A stretch of DNA of 37,766 bases from Gelatoporia subvermispora B (lineage: Eukaryota; Basidiomycota; Agaricomycetes; Polyporales; Gelatoporiaceae): positions 1,344,143-1,381,908 of the forward strand of contig KB445793.1 in the NCBI GenBank assembly GCA_000320605.2. The letters are read 5' to 3'. This document shows, in pieces, positions 1-9,746 of the stretch; position 1 is the stretch's first letter, and the number at the start of each line of letters is the position of its first letter. The notes under the pieces were generated by a model. The model saw only the letters and a program-made list of their open reading frames with translations, ran no database searches and was not told where the DNA came from. The position numbers were made by a program, and so were the translations under genes.

Positions 1-1539
1 ATGGCTGGCGGCGGATCCTGGTGCGTCGCGGCTCGGACAATTCCTGCTCAATTTTGGGACATACTGATCTTCCTAATCCTGATGCTCTGTGACAGGTCGA
101 GGTACGGGCTAGCGTGATCGAAGACAATGTGCATCGAGCCAATGTGCATCGAGCTCGGGCTGGTCAGTGAGATGTGTCTGTTCCCTCTCACTGTAGGTAC
201 TTTGGGAGCAACCATCTTACTCTCATGGGACACTCGGACATTCAGGTATGTTCTCACCGGTTTTGCGGTGGTATTTTTGAAGCTGAATAGATTCTATCGG
301 CAGCTGCGACCGTAGGATCGGGATCTGGAGGAGCGGGAGCATACGGGTATCAGTCACGTGATTTCATTATGTATCTAGGCAACACGCTACAAGAGAGATT
401 TTCCGGGATATCTGGGGGTTCCGGGATGACGTGGCGTGAATCGTGGGCATCCGCGACGCCAAGTCGCATGGATCGCGGGTATGCGAGACGTGATGTCTCG
501 TGTGTCTTGGGGCGACGCTACATCGAATCTCAAATGTAGCGCCTGCGCGCTACACGGCATCGCGGGTGCAGCGATACATGTACTACAGGATGTGTCTATT
601 GTATTACTAACACGCTACAGCCCGTCTCGGGAGCCCCGAGACATGCCCCGCACATACCGTATCTTGGGCCGTAGCGGGGACCGAGACGAGAGGTTGCGGA
701 CCCACGCGACATGGCACGCGATTGAGCGTAGCGCGGGCTGTAGCGCCCGTTTGCTACATTCCCAAAAACGCAGTGACTTTAAGTGACGACGAGGATGGGG
801 AGGGCATCGGACGTATGAGGTCATCGCCAGAACGGGGGACGGAACAGCGTTTATGTAATCCCTCGCAACACAAGTCGATTTTGCAGTGTCCAGTTCAAAG
901 GCAATGCGCGCGCGCCACGGACGATGCAACGCACATGTGCATTGTGCACTGTGCACAGCGCGTGGTTCTGCGCTGCACAGCGCGCGTCATGTTCGCTCAA
1001 GCGCCCATGCACGCGCGTGCTTTGGTCACGCCGTGGGAGTCTCGCACGTTCTGACTCGATTCTACTCGATTTACCTAGGTGCGTGGGAATTGTCTAGATC
1101 TACCTATATCTACCTCGATCTACTAAATGTCGATTTTCACTGGGGCTGAGCGCTCGTGTCGTGCTTTAGCCTGTGCGACAAGGATGTGATTCATTTGAGG
1201 AGATGGTTTAGGTGAGAGGATGGTCGTAGTGGGCTCTGCCGCGCTCGCGCGGCGTTATGTGAGGTTCACAAGCGCCCCCAAGTCGGCAACACCCCGGGAA
1301 CAATCACGCGCGCTCCGCACTCATCCACCAACAAGCTAAGGCTACAAGCTGCACGAAGCAGCGGTTATGCAATTCTTGTGCGAATAGATATGGGTGTTGT
1401 TGTTACACTTCCTATGTACAGCTTGGACACGACGAGCCACGCCATTACAACCACACAGCCCCAGAGAAACAGGCTTCAGCCATACTATCAAGCAAGACAA
1501 AGAGTGTTCTAGATGCACAAACACACGCGCAGCGTCCGC
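1..1539. other. Gene-free left flank
   Basis: I see no supported gene here. The open frames are short, lack recognisable domains and overlap on both strands. The stretch contains a cluster of short inverted repeats (380-760, listed separately) and a CpG- and purine/pyrimidine-alternating patch around 900-1020. Its right end is downstream of the minus-strand zinc-cluster gene, so part of it is probably that gene's 3' UTR and terminator. Confidence 0.5.
381..760. repeat. Cluster of GCTACA/TGTAGC inverted repeats
   Basis: GCTACA starts at 386, 517, 549, 614 and 753, and its complement TGTAGC at 535 and 739. Two of these pairs form hairpins: 535-554 has a perfect 8-bp stem with a 4-nt loop, and 739-758 has a 6-bp stem with an 8-nt loop. 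The 11-mer AACACGCTACA occurs at both 381 and 609. This could be a remnant of a small mobile element or simply short repeats; the sequence alone does not decide. Confidence 0.4.
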
Positions 1540-2769
1540 TCACTGCGCCGAACCCACCGCGATCGTAGCGGGGGCACCCTCCGCGGACATGCGCATTTTC
1601 TTCGAAGGCGGGTTCGCGTACTCCGCGCCGCCCGCGTGGACTGCGGCCGCGTACCCGTTCGGCGCCGTCGCGGACGGGTGCAGCTGCACGGTCGGGGACG
1701 AGCGCGCGGACGTCGACGCGGAGGGCCCCGAGGGGGTGTTATTCGCGGCGTTTTTAGAGCGCGCGCGGGGGTTATTCGTCGGGTCGTTCACGTAGTTGCA
1801 CGGCAGGTTGCGCCGGGAGCAGCTCCCGCACGTCGGGTGCGCGCCGTCGCACCTTGTCTTGCGCGCTGCGCACGCCACACAGCCACATCAATCAAATCAG
1901 CTCGCCCGCGCATCAGCGAAAATGCAAGCAAAGGGGCGCACCTCGGCAAAAGTTGCACGCCACGATTTTCGAGCCGTGGAACGTGAGCCGCGTTTTGGTA
2001 TTAGGCGCGGCGGCGGCGGACGACGTGCGCCGGCGCTGCGCGAGCTGGTCTTCATTTGCCTCGGGCGGGAGCACAGATACGGGCTCCTCCTTCGGAACGG
2101 CGGGGGACGACGCCGACAACGTCGCAATCGGGGGGAGCTCCGGGCGCGCGTCCTGAAGCGGCCCCCCGAGCGCGTTGCCCGTCGTTTGCGCAATGGGCGG
2201 CAAGACGGGCGCTGCCTGGCCGCGGCGCTCGGCGGCATGCTTAAAGGGCGGGAGCGTGTCCGCGAGGAGCATACTCACGTTCGAATTCCTGCGCGAGGGC
2301 GGGCCCGAGGGGACTTCCGGCGATAGAGAGGGTTTGTCCGTCGACGCGGACGGGTCCTCGCCGCTCTCCACCTCGCTCTCGCTCTCGGCAGTGTGTTTTC
2401 GTTTGCCGACCCCGCCGCGGCGCTTCGAGCCAGCCATGTAATCGCAGGGGTTCGACCGTTTTGAGCACTGGCTGCACGCAGGCCTCCCGCCGTCGCACTT
2501 GAGTTTGCGCGCTAATCTGGCCTGAGCGGTCCGCAGCACAAATACGCAAAATGCCACTTACACCGGCAGAAGTTGCATGCCACCTGGATCTTTTTGGTGC
2601 GTGCCCGCGCGGATCCTGTTGGCGATCAGATAGGTCAGTACAGCTGATTTTCCGGAATCCAGAGGCGACAACAACACCGGAAACCCGACTCGGCCAGACT
2701 CCGCAGGGAAGATAGAGGAATTGACTAACTCGACGATGAGGACGTCTTTGGCGAACAATCGGAGATCAT
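1540..2769 (-). CDS. Transcription factor with two Zn2Cys6 zinc clusters
   Basis: This is a predicted nuclear DNA-binding regulator of 329 residues. Exons are 2730-2769, 2562-2615, 1942-2511 and 1540-1865. The first binuclear zinc cluster uses Cys27, 30, 37, 44, 47 and 54, and the second uses Cys217, 220, 227, 234, 237 and 244. Both have the fungal spacing C-x2-C-x6-C-x6-C-x2-C-x6-C. A basic stretch (KRRGGVGKRK) follows the first cluster; the region between the clusters is Ser/Pro-rich and contains repeated LPPI motifs. There is no fungal-specific transcription factor domain. The start at 2769 was chosen because it is the nearest upstream ATG that splices in frame through a GTTAGT donor. Exon 1 lies inside the open frame of the upstream septin-like gene. 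Targets are unknown. The zinc clusters are certain; the first exon is less so. Confidence 0.82.
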
Positions 2770-4505
2770 GGCCGAGGGCTGTCCGGGTTGAAGAACGCCA
2801 CCGTCTCCATTTATGCCATGAGACACGGAGAGGGAGGGATGACGGTGGTGAGAATGAGCGGTGTCTATGGCAAGGATCGGGCGGGAGGCATGAGGCGGGG
2901 GCAGACGGGAAACCTGAGTAGAATGATGTGATGATCGGATAGGATACTGGTGTGACGGCGAGAGGCGCGGAGGTTGCAATTCAGCCTTAAATTTGTCGAA
3001 TAGATATTCCCTGGTATATTTCCGGAGGGTCTGTGACGCGTCCCACGTTTCCTTTAGAATGCCGCCATAGACAATTACACAGCGTTGAGATCCTACCTTC
3101 ATATGATGGAAAATAGCCTTGCGGAGATGCAGAAAGTCACAGTGGTTAGCGTCCATGACATCTAAGGACCCCCATCTATAGCTCCGGATGAACTTGCCGG
3201 GGACGAGCTTAGAGAGCGTGTTGTTTTTCTTCGTCGAGGACTGTAGAGAAGGAGTGTACTGTTGAGCAAGCTCATGACGGGAGGGAGTAGGCCTGGAGAC
3301 GCCGTCGCTGTGGGAATAAATGTCCGGAGATATCAAAGCAAACGGGAGTCTCAGGAGTGGCGGCGAGTTGGGCGAGTTGGGCGGAGAAGCCGCTGCGGAG
3401 ACGGAACCGTTGAGGTGGTGACTATAGCCGTTCGTGGCCTCGGACTTCATCTGAGAGGTAGGCGCATCCGACACGCCGCTGCCGTACAGCGGGGGTGGAG
3501 GGACCATGTCGACGTCGAAGATGCCGAAGCCTATCCCGGCGTCGGCGAGGTCTCTGCGGATGGCGACCTTGACCGCCATCAGGCGTTCGTTGGTTAGCAC
3601 GTCCGCACATGCCACGACAGGCAGCACATTGACGCGCTGGGAGAGCCTCCTAATGGTGGCAATGTCGGCCGCAGGCAGCGTCGGGCGGCACAGGAGCGGG
3701 TTGGTCGTCACGGGCGGCTCGAGGATGACGGGCTCAGAGTCGGGCTTGGACAAGCTGTTCGTGCGAGCGCGAGGCACGACAGGGACGGGAGGCGCTGACA
3801 TTGAGGGTGGCACTATGTAAGCGGGATCGAGGAAGTATATGCATCTAAAGGATCCGCAGCGTGAGACCCGAGCCGGGACGCGGAGAGCAGAGCAGGGCTG
3901 GGTGGAGGACATACAGGTGTACGTGGTGGTCGCCGTTGACGGCCTTGCGTTCCTGGAACGCGAACGCGAAAACATCAGTCGGCGACGCGGGCAAACGCGG
4001 ACAGACGGAGCATGAAAAAAACACTGACGTCGTCGAGGCTCTCCGCGAACCGTGAGTCGACATGGTGCAGGATCTCGGCGACGGCCCTCTGGGACGCGGC
4101 CTCGTCCTCATAGTCGAGCGAGGGCGTGTCGATGAGGGTGAGCGTCAGCGGGTGGTGGTCCTCGCCGTCGCCGTCGCCGGGAGCCAGGTCGACGTCGACG
4201 GAGACGGACCTGACGTGCGTGGTGTGGCCGCTGCAGCCGTGCACGAAGCGCGCGACGGAGGCGAGCTGCTCACGCGAGACGAAGGGTGAGACGGCGCTGG
4301 TGTCGAGGAGCAGCCTGAGGAAGGACGTCTTGCCTGTCCTGCGGCCTGCGACCATGAGGGTGTAGCCGGTCGTCTCGCCTTCCCTTCTGTCGGGGGATGA
4401 GCGGCGGGGGGCGCGTCTGGAGGCGGTGCCGGGACGGGAGTGGGAGTAGGCTGCGTCGTCGTTGCCGGAGTCGTCGGTGGGCAGCCGTCTGTCGATGTTG
4501 TCCAT
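2725..4505 (-). CDS. Divergent septin-type GTPase
   Basis: Septins are GTP-binding proteins that assemble into cortical filaments. Exons are 4029-4505, 3915-3952, 3097-3844 and 2725-3030, giving 522 residues. Residues 53-60 (AGRRTGKT) are a P-loop. HLCIYFLDP, near residues 171-179, matches the septin strand after the switch region and is created only by splicing the 38-nt second exon. The segments RRLSQRVNVLPVVACAD and SYRWGSLDV...HCDF..LR are septin signatures, and HMKTLRKYTREYLFDKF closes the G domain. The G3 motif is DTPS instead of DTPG, and G4 is ACAD instead of AKAD, so nucleotide specificity may be altered. A Pro/Ser-rich insert lies between residues 185 and 228. The C-terminal 80 or so residues are low complexity and overlap the next gene, so the real end may lie earlier. 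Confidence 0.8.
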
Positions 4506-4889
4506 GGTGTGGCCGGCGACGACGACGGGGGAAGGCCAGGAAGGAGGGCCGGAGGGAAAGAGAGGGCACGGAATGGATATGCGGGGGTGGGGGGCGTTGG
4601 TGTTGGCGTTGGCGTTCCAGAACGCCTACAGCCATCAGCGAGGTTCCGGCGCCGACATAGCCGCTTGAGTTCAGGACCAGCGATCCGAGCTGCCTCTCGC
4701 CGTCTTCTCGACCAATCGCCGTTGGCACCCCTCCGCCAACAGCCGCCAGCCGCGTCCTCCCAGGTCCCGCCGCAGTCTCCGGAGGACGGAAGCCTGCGGT
4801 TAGCGACCTGGACCAGGTCTCTTGACGCCGGAGAAACGGGGTCTCTGCACTTTGTCGGCACTCCGTCATGTTCGCCGTGACGTGCATGC
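4506..4889. other. Upstream region of the septin-like gene
   Basis: This is probably the promoter and 5' UTR of the minus-strand septin-like gene. Overlapping open frames on both strands are repetitive in composition (Pro/Arg-rich) and have no domain. I see no convincing TATA box. Confidence 0.4.
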
Positions 4890-5650
4890 TGCAGTACAAG
4901 GAGTGTATTGAAGGCATACGTAGTGGATGGTTATGCAGAGCTATGCATACGGTTGAGAGACCCACGCAAGGACTGTGATCGCGCTATCAGGGAGTGCAAG
5001 TAATGTAGTGCAGGTGTATGTCATGGACAGCCATGCAGGGCCGTATAGGGCCCGAGGGACTCATGCAGAGGATTGCAATGGTGTATCAGGGAGTGCAAGG
5101 AATGTAGTGCGAGCGTATGTCATGGATAGCCATGCATGGCTATAGGGCCCGAGGGACTCGTGTAGAGGATTGTAATCGTGCTATCAGGGAGTGCAAGTAA
5201 TGTACTGCAGGTAAATGTCATGCATAGCTATGCAGGGCATTGCATACACTCCAGAGACCCACGTAGGGGATTGTGAGCGTGCTATCAGAGAATGCAAGGA
5301 ATATAGTGCAGGTGTACATTATGGATAGCTATGCATGGCTATATAGGACCCGAGGGGCTTATGTAGAGGACTGCAATCGTGCTATCAGGGAGTGCATGGA
5401 ATGTAGTGCAGGTGAGTGTCATGCATAGCCATGCATGGCTGTATAGGGAATGTAATCGTACTATCAGGGAGTGCAAGGAATGTAATGTGGGTGTGCGTCA
5501 TGGATAGCCATGCAGGGCTATATAGGGCCCGAGGGACTCATGTAGAGAACTGTAATCGTGCTATCAGGGAGTGCAAGCCATGTAGCGAAGGCATATGTTA
5601 CGCCCGGCTCTGTAGGGCTATGCATACCAGGACGTTTGGTGATGAAAATA
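4890..5650. repeat. Minisatellite, about 7.5 units of ~100 bp
   Basis: The core TATCAGGGAGTGCA, or a close variant, begins at 4985, 5084, 5182, 5283, 5383, 5462 and 5562, so the unit spacings are 99, 98, 101, 100, 79 and 100 bp. Each unit continues with a GGAATGTAGTGCAGG-like block, a palindromic CATGCATGGC block and GGGCCCGAGGGACTC. The 79-bp unit lacks the GGGCCCGAGGGACTC part. A diverged half-unit precedes the array (about 4890-4984). No long frame runs through it, so it is probably non-coding. Confidence 0.9.
5127..5144. repeat. Perfect 18-bp palindrome within the minisatellite
   Basis: ATAGCCATGCATGGCTAT is its own reverse complement. Related, less perfect versions sit at the same place in the other units (for example near 5030, 5225, 5325, 5425 and 5507). 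Such a sequence could form a cruciform or bind a dimeric protein; neither is shown. Confidence 0.75.
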
Positions 5651-6339
5651 TGTAGACGTCTGCTCGCGCGTGCTGCGTCTGAAAGACTGCAATAGCGTAC
5701 ATAGCCAGCCGTATTTCTGACACAAACGGGCATGCACGGCTATGCATTCTCACAAGCATGGCATTTGCGGGTGGTGTACATGTCACGCAGGCAACGTAGA
5801 TACGCAGCGGCAAGGACCCCGTCAGGGCACGCACCGAGCCGCGAGCGTCTCGACTCAAATGGACCTGACCCATCTCGCTAACCGCGTAGTAGAGGCCGGC
5901 ACCCTCTCGGCTGCGACTCCCGCTGCCCGCAACCTCGAATCTTATCGGCCACCGTCGTACAAATCGTCTCGCATTATGATTGTAAACAAGAAGTAAGCTA
6001 CATTAGCTGTGTGCGCGACAATACAACGAGAAACAACATGTGGAGAGCGAAGAGAAAGCAATGCCGCGAGCGCGGTCTACAGCAAATAGTGTGAAATAAT
6101 AAATAGGATTAGCAGATGTCCGGAGAATAATGACACGCCAGAGCGCACTAGAACGCGGCATAGGGCGTTAAGAGCGTACCAGAGGATCAGGGCCGCGTGT
6201 CCGTCATCTGTCAGGTTGCGGCGCAACCACGAAGCAGGGATGGGAACGGAGAACCTCGACCTCGGACATGACTGGGAATCCTCCACACGCCCCGCCGGCA
6301 CATCCCCCTCCATCTCTGCAAAAACGTGCGCCGTGAGCG
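5651..6339. other. Spacer downstream of the second zinc-cluster gene
   Basis: No gene is supported. The part nearest 6339 is probably the 3' UTR of the minus-strand zinc-cluster gene; an A/T-rich patch at 6080-6130 could hold its polyadenylation site. The reading frames present are short and carry no domain. Confidence 0.4.
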
Positions 6340-8455
6340 TCACGCCCAGCGTTCCGCAGGCGGCTCCGACCCGCGCGCCGTTTCCTCGGATGCTCTGCCC
6401 TCACGGCCTGGTGTGCCTTCTGCGTCGACGGACCCAGCGCGCCAGCCCCCACCTCCTCCGCCCTCGGATCCGGCTGCAGACACCGCGCCAGCCAGGTCGA
6501 CGATAGCCGCGAGCTCTGCGCTAACAGCGTGCTCTGCGCCAGCGAGTTCTGCACCGGTAGCAGACGCCGTGTGGGAGGAAGACGCCGCGTGGGCCGACGC
6601 GCCTCTTGACCGCCTTGTGGATCCACGTCCTCGCACCCGACTCGGCTCGATGGGGTATATGATCGCACCGGGTTGCAGCTGCGGCGCCTCCTCTGCCACC
6701 TCCCGCCTGACCCGTCGCCGCCATCGCAACGGTCCCGCCCGCGTCCCCCGCCCCCCGCTCAGCTCCCGAGGGTGCACCGTGCCCTGCCCCGCCAACGGCG
6801 ACACCCTGGATGAGCTACTCGGCGCTGCGACCTTTGTGAGCGGCTGCTCTGTGTCCCCCGCCGTCGCGGGCGCGTCCTTCTTCTTTCCGGGGCCGCGTCG
6901 CCGCGGAAACGGGTCGCGTCTGCACGTCTTGTTGTGCCGCAGGCAGCTCGAGCACGGTGTCCCTTGACCACACTTCAGCTTGCGGTCTGTCCAAATTGAA
7001 ATCCCGTGAGAAACCCGTGCAGGGAGATCCCTGACGATCAAACTCACGGCGGCAAAAATCACAGGCCACTTCTGTCTTTTTCGGCACCTTCGGTGGCAGC
7101 TCGTCATCGTCGTCTTCCACTTTCTTGACCGGCGTGGCCTGTTTAGCCTTCTTTTTGGGCGGTGCTTTTCTCCTTCTCTTTCTTGGAGGCGACTGCAGTT
7201 CGTCAACCTCTTCCTCTGAGAATGCCTGTGGCACCGGGACCGCTGAGGGACCAGCCTCGATGCCCAGCAGCGGCACCGGAAATGGCGGCGATACGGCAAC
7301 AGAACTCGGTGAGAATTCGAGGTGCGGCAGCGGCACCTCCAGAGGGGGGAGCTCCCCAACGTCCAGGTCTTGCGAATACGCGACTTCATGGGTGGACGAA
7401 GCGGCCACACTCATCTCCGGGGACTGCGCATAGTCGAAACCAATCCCTCGAGGGCGGTCGCCGACAAACGGCCCCTCTTGCTCTTCGTAAGTCGTGTGGT
7501 ACGGACGCAGATAACTGGAACTGGCCGCGGCCGTAGCATGCTCTGCGCTGTATATTGTTCGACCCTCTGTCCACTGCCCTACCCGATGGCCCCGCTCATT
7601 CGACTCTGGGGGTGTGATAATTGGCGGTAATTCATATGCAGATAGCGGCTGCGCCGACGAGCTCGAACCCTGCACAAATTGCTCGCTAACTAGGTAAGCA
7701 ACGGGGCGTGAGTAACCTTATACAATATGTACGAAAACAGAGTCAAACGCACGGCGGTGAGGATAATCGTACGCTCTTGCATATCTAGATTCGCTAAACG
7801 TACCCCGCAGGTGGCTCGTATAGGTTGGCGTGAAAGATCTTTGCGTCATCATTCGTGGCGTCGTCGCCCGCCCCCGCGGCGGGCTGTACTCGTGAAGCGG
7901 TTGCATAGGGACCATCTGGGTGCCCCGCGCATACTGCTGTCGTCCGCCGACATCCTGCACATACGGGCCCCTCGGAATATACTCCTCGTCGCTAGCAGTG
8001 GCGTAGTATGGCGGCGGCTGTGCCGGCTCTGTGCCAGGCGAAGGCGGGAGCGGGGCGGGCGCTGGCCAGGTGTATGTTGTGAATCTGGGGAGCTCCCTGT
8101 TGGGCTCCCTGCTGCTCGAGGCGTAAAGCCTCGGATCCGTGCGCACGGGGGCGGCGGGGTACGTATATTGGGGCAGGTGCGCCCAGGCCTGCGCTCGTGG
8201 CTGGGGCGCATGGCGGCTCGTGTGTGCGGAGGCACCCTCATCGCGGACGCTGCTCCCGAGGGCGGCGAGCGCATGTAGGGAGGAGAACGTCGGTGGAGGA
8301 GGGGGAAAGGGGGGAATGACATACGGGCTGCGTCGCTCGTCTGGCCGCCCCGTGCGGCGGTCGTCTTCGTCGTCTGCCTCGGGGCTGCGCCTGAGGAGCC
8401 CCCCCTGCAGGCTGCGTGGCAGGGCGCTGCGCCCCCTGCCCGATTCTTCCGCCAT
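6340..8455 (-). CDS. Zn2Cys6 transcription factor with an internal zinc cluster
   Basis: This is a predicted nuclear regulator of 646 residues. Exons are 7804-8455, 7048-7689 and 6340-6986. The N-terminal half is Pro/Ser/Tyr-rich. A bipartite basic region, RKRRRKAPPKKKAK, lies near residue 390. The zinc cluster follows at Cys427, 430, 437, 443, 446 and 453, with x5 rather than x6 between the third and fourth Cys. A second basic block, RRRGPGKKK, follows it, like the block after the first cluster in the gene at 1540-2769. The C-terminal tail is Ala/Gly/Ser-rich with no known domain. The start at 8455 is the first in-frame ATG before the coding-like Pro-rich region. The last exon has strong compositional bias, so the C-terminus is the least certain part. 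Targets are unknown. Confidence 0.75.
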
Positions 8456-9610
8456 CTGCGTCCGTGGGCTGCGGAGGCTATCTGCGGCTGGTGCGCGGGC
8501 GTCCGGTGTGTGTCGCAGGGAGACGGAGGAGAAATTGAGGTGCGAGAACAGAACACATTCGCCGCTGCTCGACTCGCGGAAGAAATGGGCTGGAAGATGG
8601 AAGTTTTCGCCCAGCAGGAGAGGGGTGCGGACTCTGAGCCTTCGTAAGCTTTGCCTCGAGCTCGTCTGAAAAAGCCCTTCCGCTAAGGTTTGCTTCCGCT
8701 GGCCCCGTCGGGCGGCAGCCCAGATCGAAAGAGGGCGGCGCCGGAGGTGCTGCTGGCCGTCATAACGGCTCCGAAATCGAGTGCGCGTGCGGCAAGCGGC
8801 GCTGAGCTCGTTGCTGATGGCGGTCTTGAGGGGCCTCAAGAGGGCACTACTGCGAGGCGATGGCGGTCCGAGCTGCAATCGAGGCTGGGCAGCGGGCCCA
8901 CCGCACACTGCTCGCCAGCCACCCGTCCCTTCGCCTTACACAATACTGCAAGTCGAAATATATTTTCCCTCGTGCTATCGAAATAGCGGCAAAATGATTG
9001 CTCTGGCTGTCATCCGGACTTTCTATCGTGACGGCCCCTCCGTGCGTCGCCCGCTGCCTCGGACATTGGAGATCCGTCGACCGTGTCACAGTCACGAGCG
9101 AAACACGATCGGGGGTCACTCTGTCGGTGGTCCCCTGAATCTCGCCTGCCGCAAATGTGCATTTCTGCCCGCCCGCCTGGTACCGCATGCGTGCGGCGTC
9201 CTCGCAATCGTGCTCAGCGAAGATCCAGCATCGCGCACTAGGAGCCCCACCGCCATCGTTGGAGCGGCAGGATCTGCGTGCTGCAACGCTCAGCTTTGCG
9301 GCACCGCTTGGAGCTGGTAAAATCCCGCTAAGCACAGGCGAATGCTGCGGGAGACAAGTCCGCAGAGAGCCGATATGACGCTTTGCAAGGCGCTGCGCTG
9401 CTCAGGACGCTATCTCGATCCATACGGCGTGAAAAATTGCCGGCGGGGTCACGCGCCGGAATATTCGTCGGCGAGCACACAGGAGGCCCCCGGGTCAACG
9501 GCCCCGGCAGAACACCTCGTCAGGAGTTTTCGCGTTGAATAAAACATAAAAGCGTGACGGCGCGTGCGCGCGCCGGGCGGCCTGCCTAATCGGGCGTGCC
9601 TGGCGCGGGC

Positions 9611-9616
9611 CACGTG
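9611..9616. promoter_or_regulatory. E-box CACGTG upstream of ILV3
   Basis: A perfect CACGTG lies 131 bp upstream of the ILV3 start. Basic helix-loop-helix factors of the Cbf1 type bind this motif in other fungi. The motif is short, so chance occurrence is quite possible. Confidence 0.3.
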
Positions 9617-9643
9617 AGCGACGCGGGGCGGGCGCCTCCAGCG

Positions 9644-9649
9644 TGACTC
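9644..9649 (+). promoter_or_regulatory. Gcn4/CPC1-type half site TGACTC upstream of ILV3
   Basis: TGACTC lies about 100 bp before the ILV3 start codon. This is the core recognised by the bZIP activator of general amino-acid control (Gcn4 in yeast, CpcA/CPC1 in filamentous fungi), which regulates branched-chain amino-acid genes. Placement fits, but the match is only six bases. Confidence 0.35.
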
Positions 9650-9746
9650 GATGGCAAACGATGGCGAGGTGATTCGCTGAGCGCGTTGAGCCCGCCGTCC
9701 AACACCGTCTGCTCGACATCCAGCCCGGCGAACACACACCCGCGCC

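Larger units (their letters stand above)
8456..9746. promoter_or_regulatory. Divergent promoter region between the zinc-cluster gene and ILV3
   Basis: The flanking genes start at 8455 (minus) and 9747 (plus), so this 1.3 kb separates two divergent genes and must carry both promoters. I see no supported gene in it. Near ILV3 there is an A-rich stretch (about 9536-9556, with AACATAAAAG), an E-box and a Gcn4-type site, listed separately. Confidence 0.5.

Noticed and set aside
2270..2300. GTTCGAATTCC resembling a tRNA B box
   Set aside because: No matching A box, acceptor stem or cloverleaf around it, and it is inside the zinc-cluster coding exon. No tRNA was found elsewhere in the window.
4145..4965. 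Long minus-strand frames overlapping the septin-like first exon
   Set aside because: They are Pro/Arg/Ser-rich readings of the alternate frames of a GC-rich exon; the septin P-loop frame is the coding one.
6326..6967. A 213-codon plus-strand frame opposite the second zinc-cluster gene
   Set aside because: It is antisense to the exon that carries the zinc-cluster cysteines and has only compositional Pro/Arg/Ala bias.
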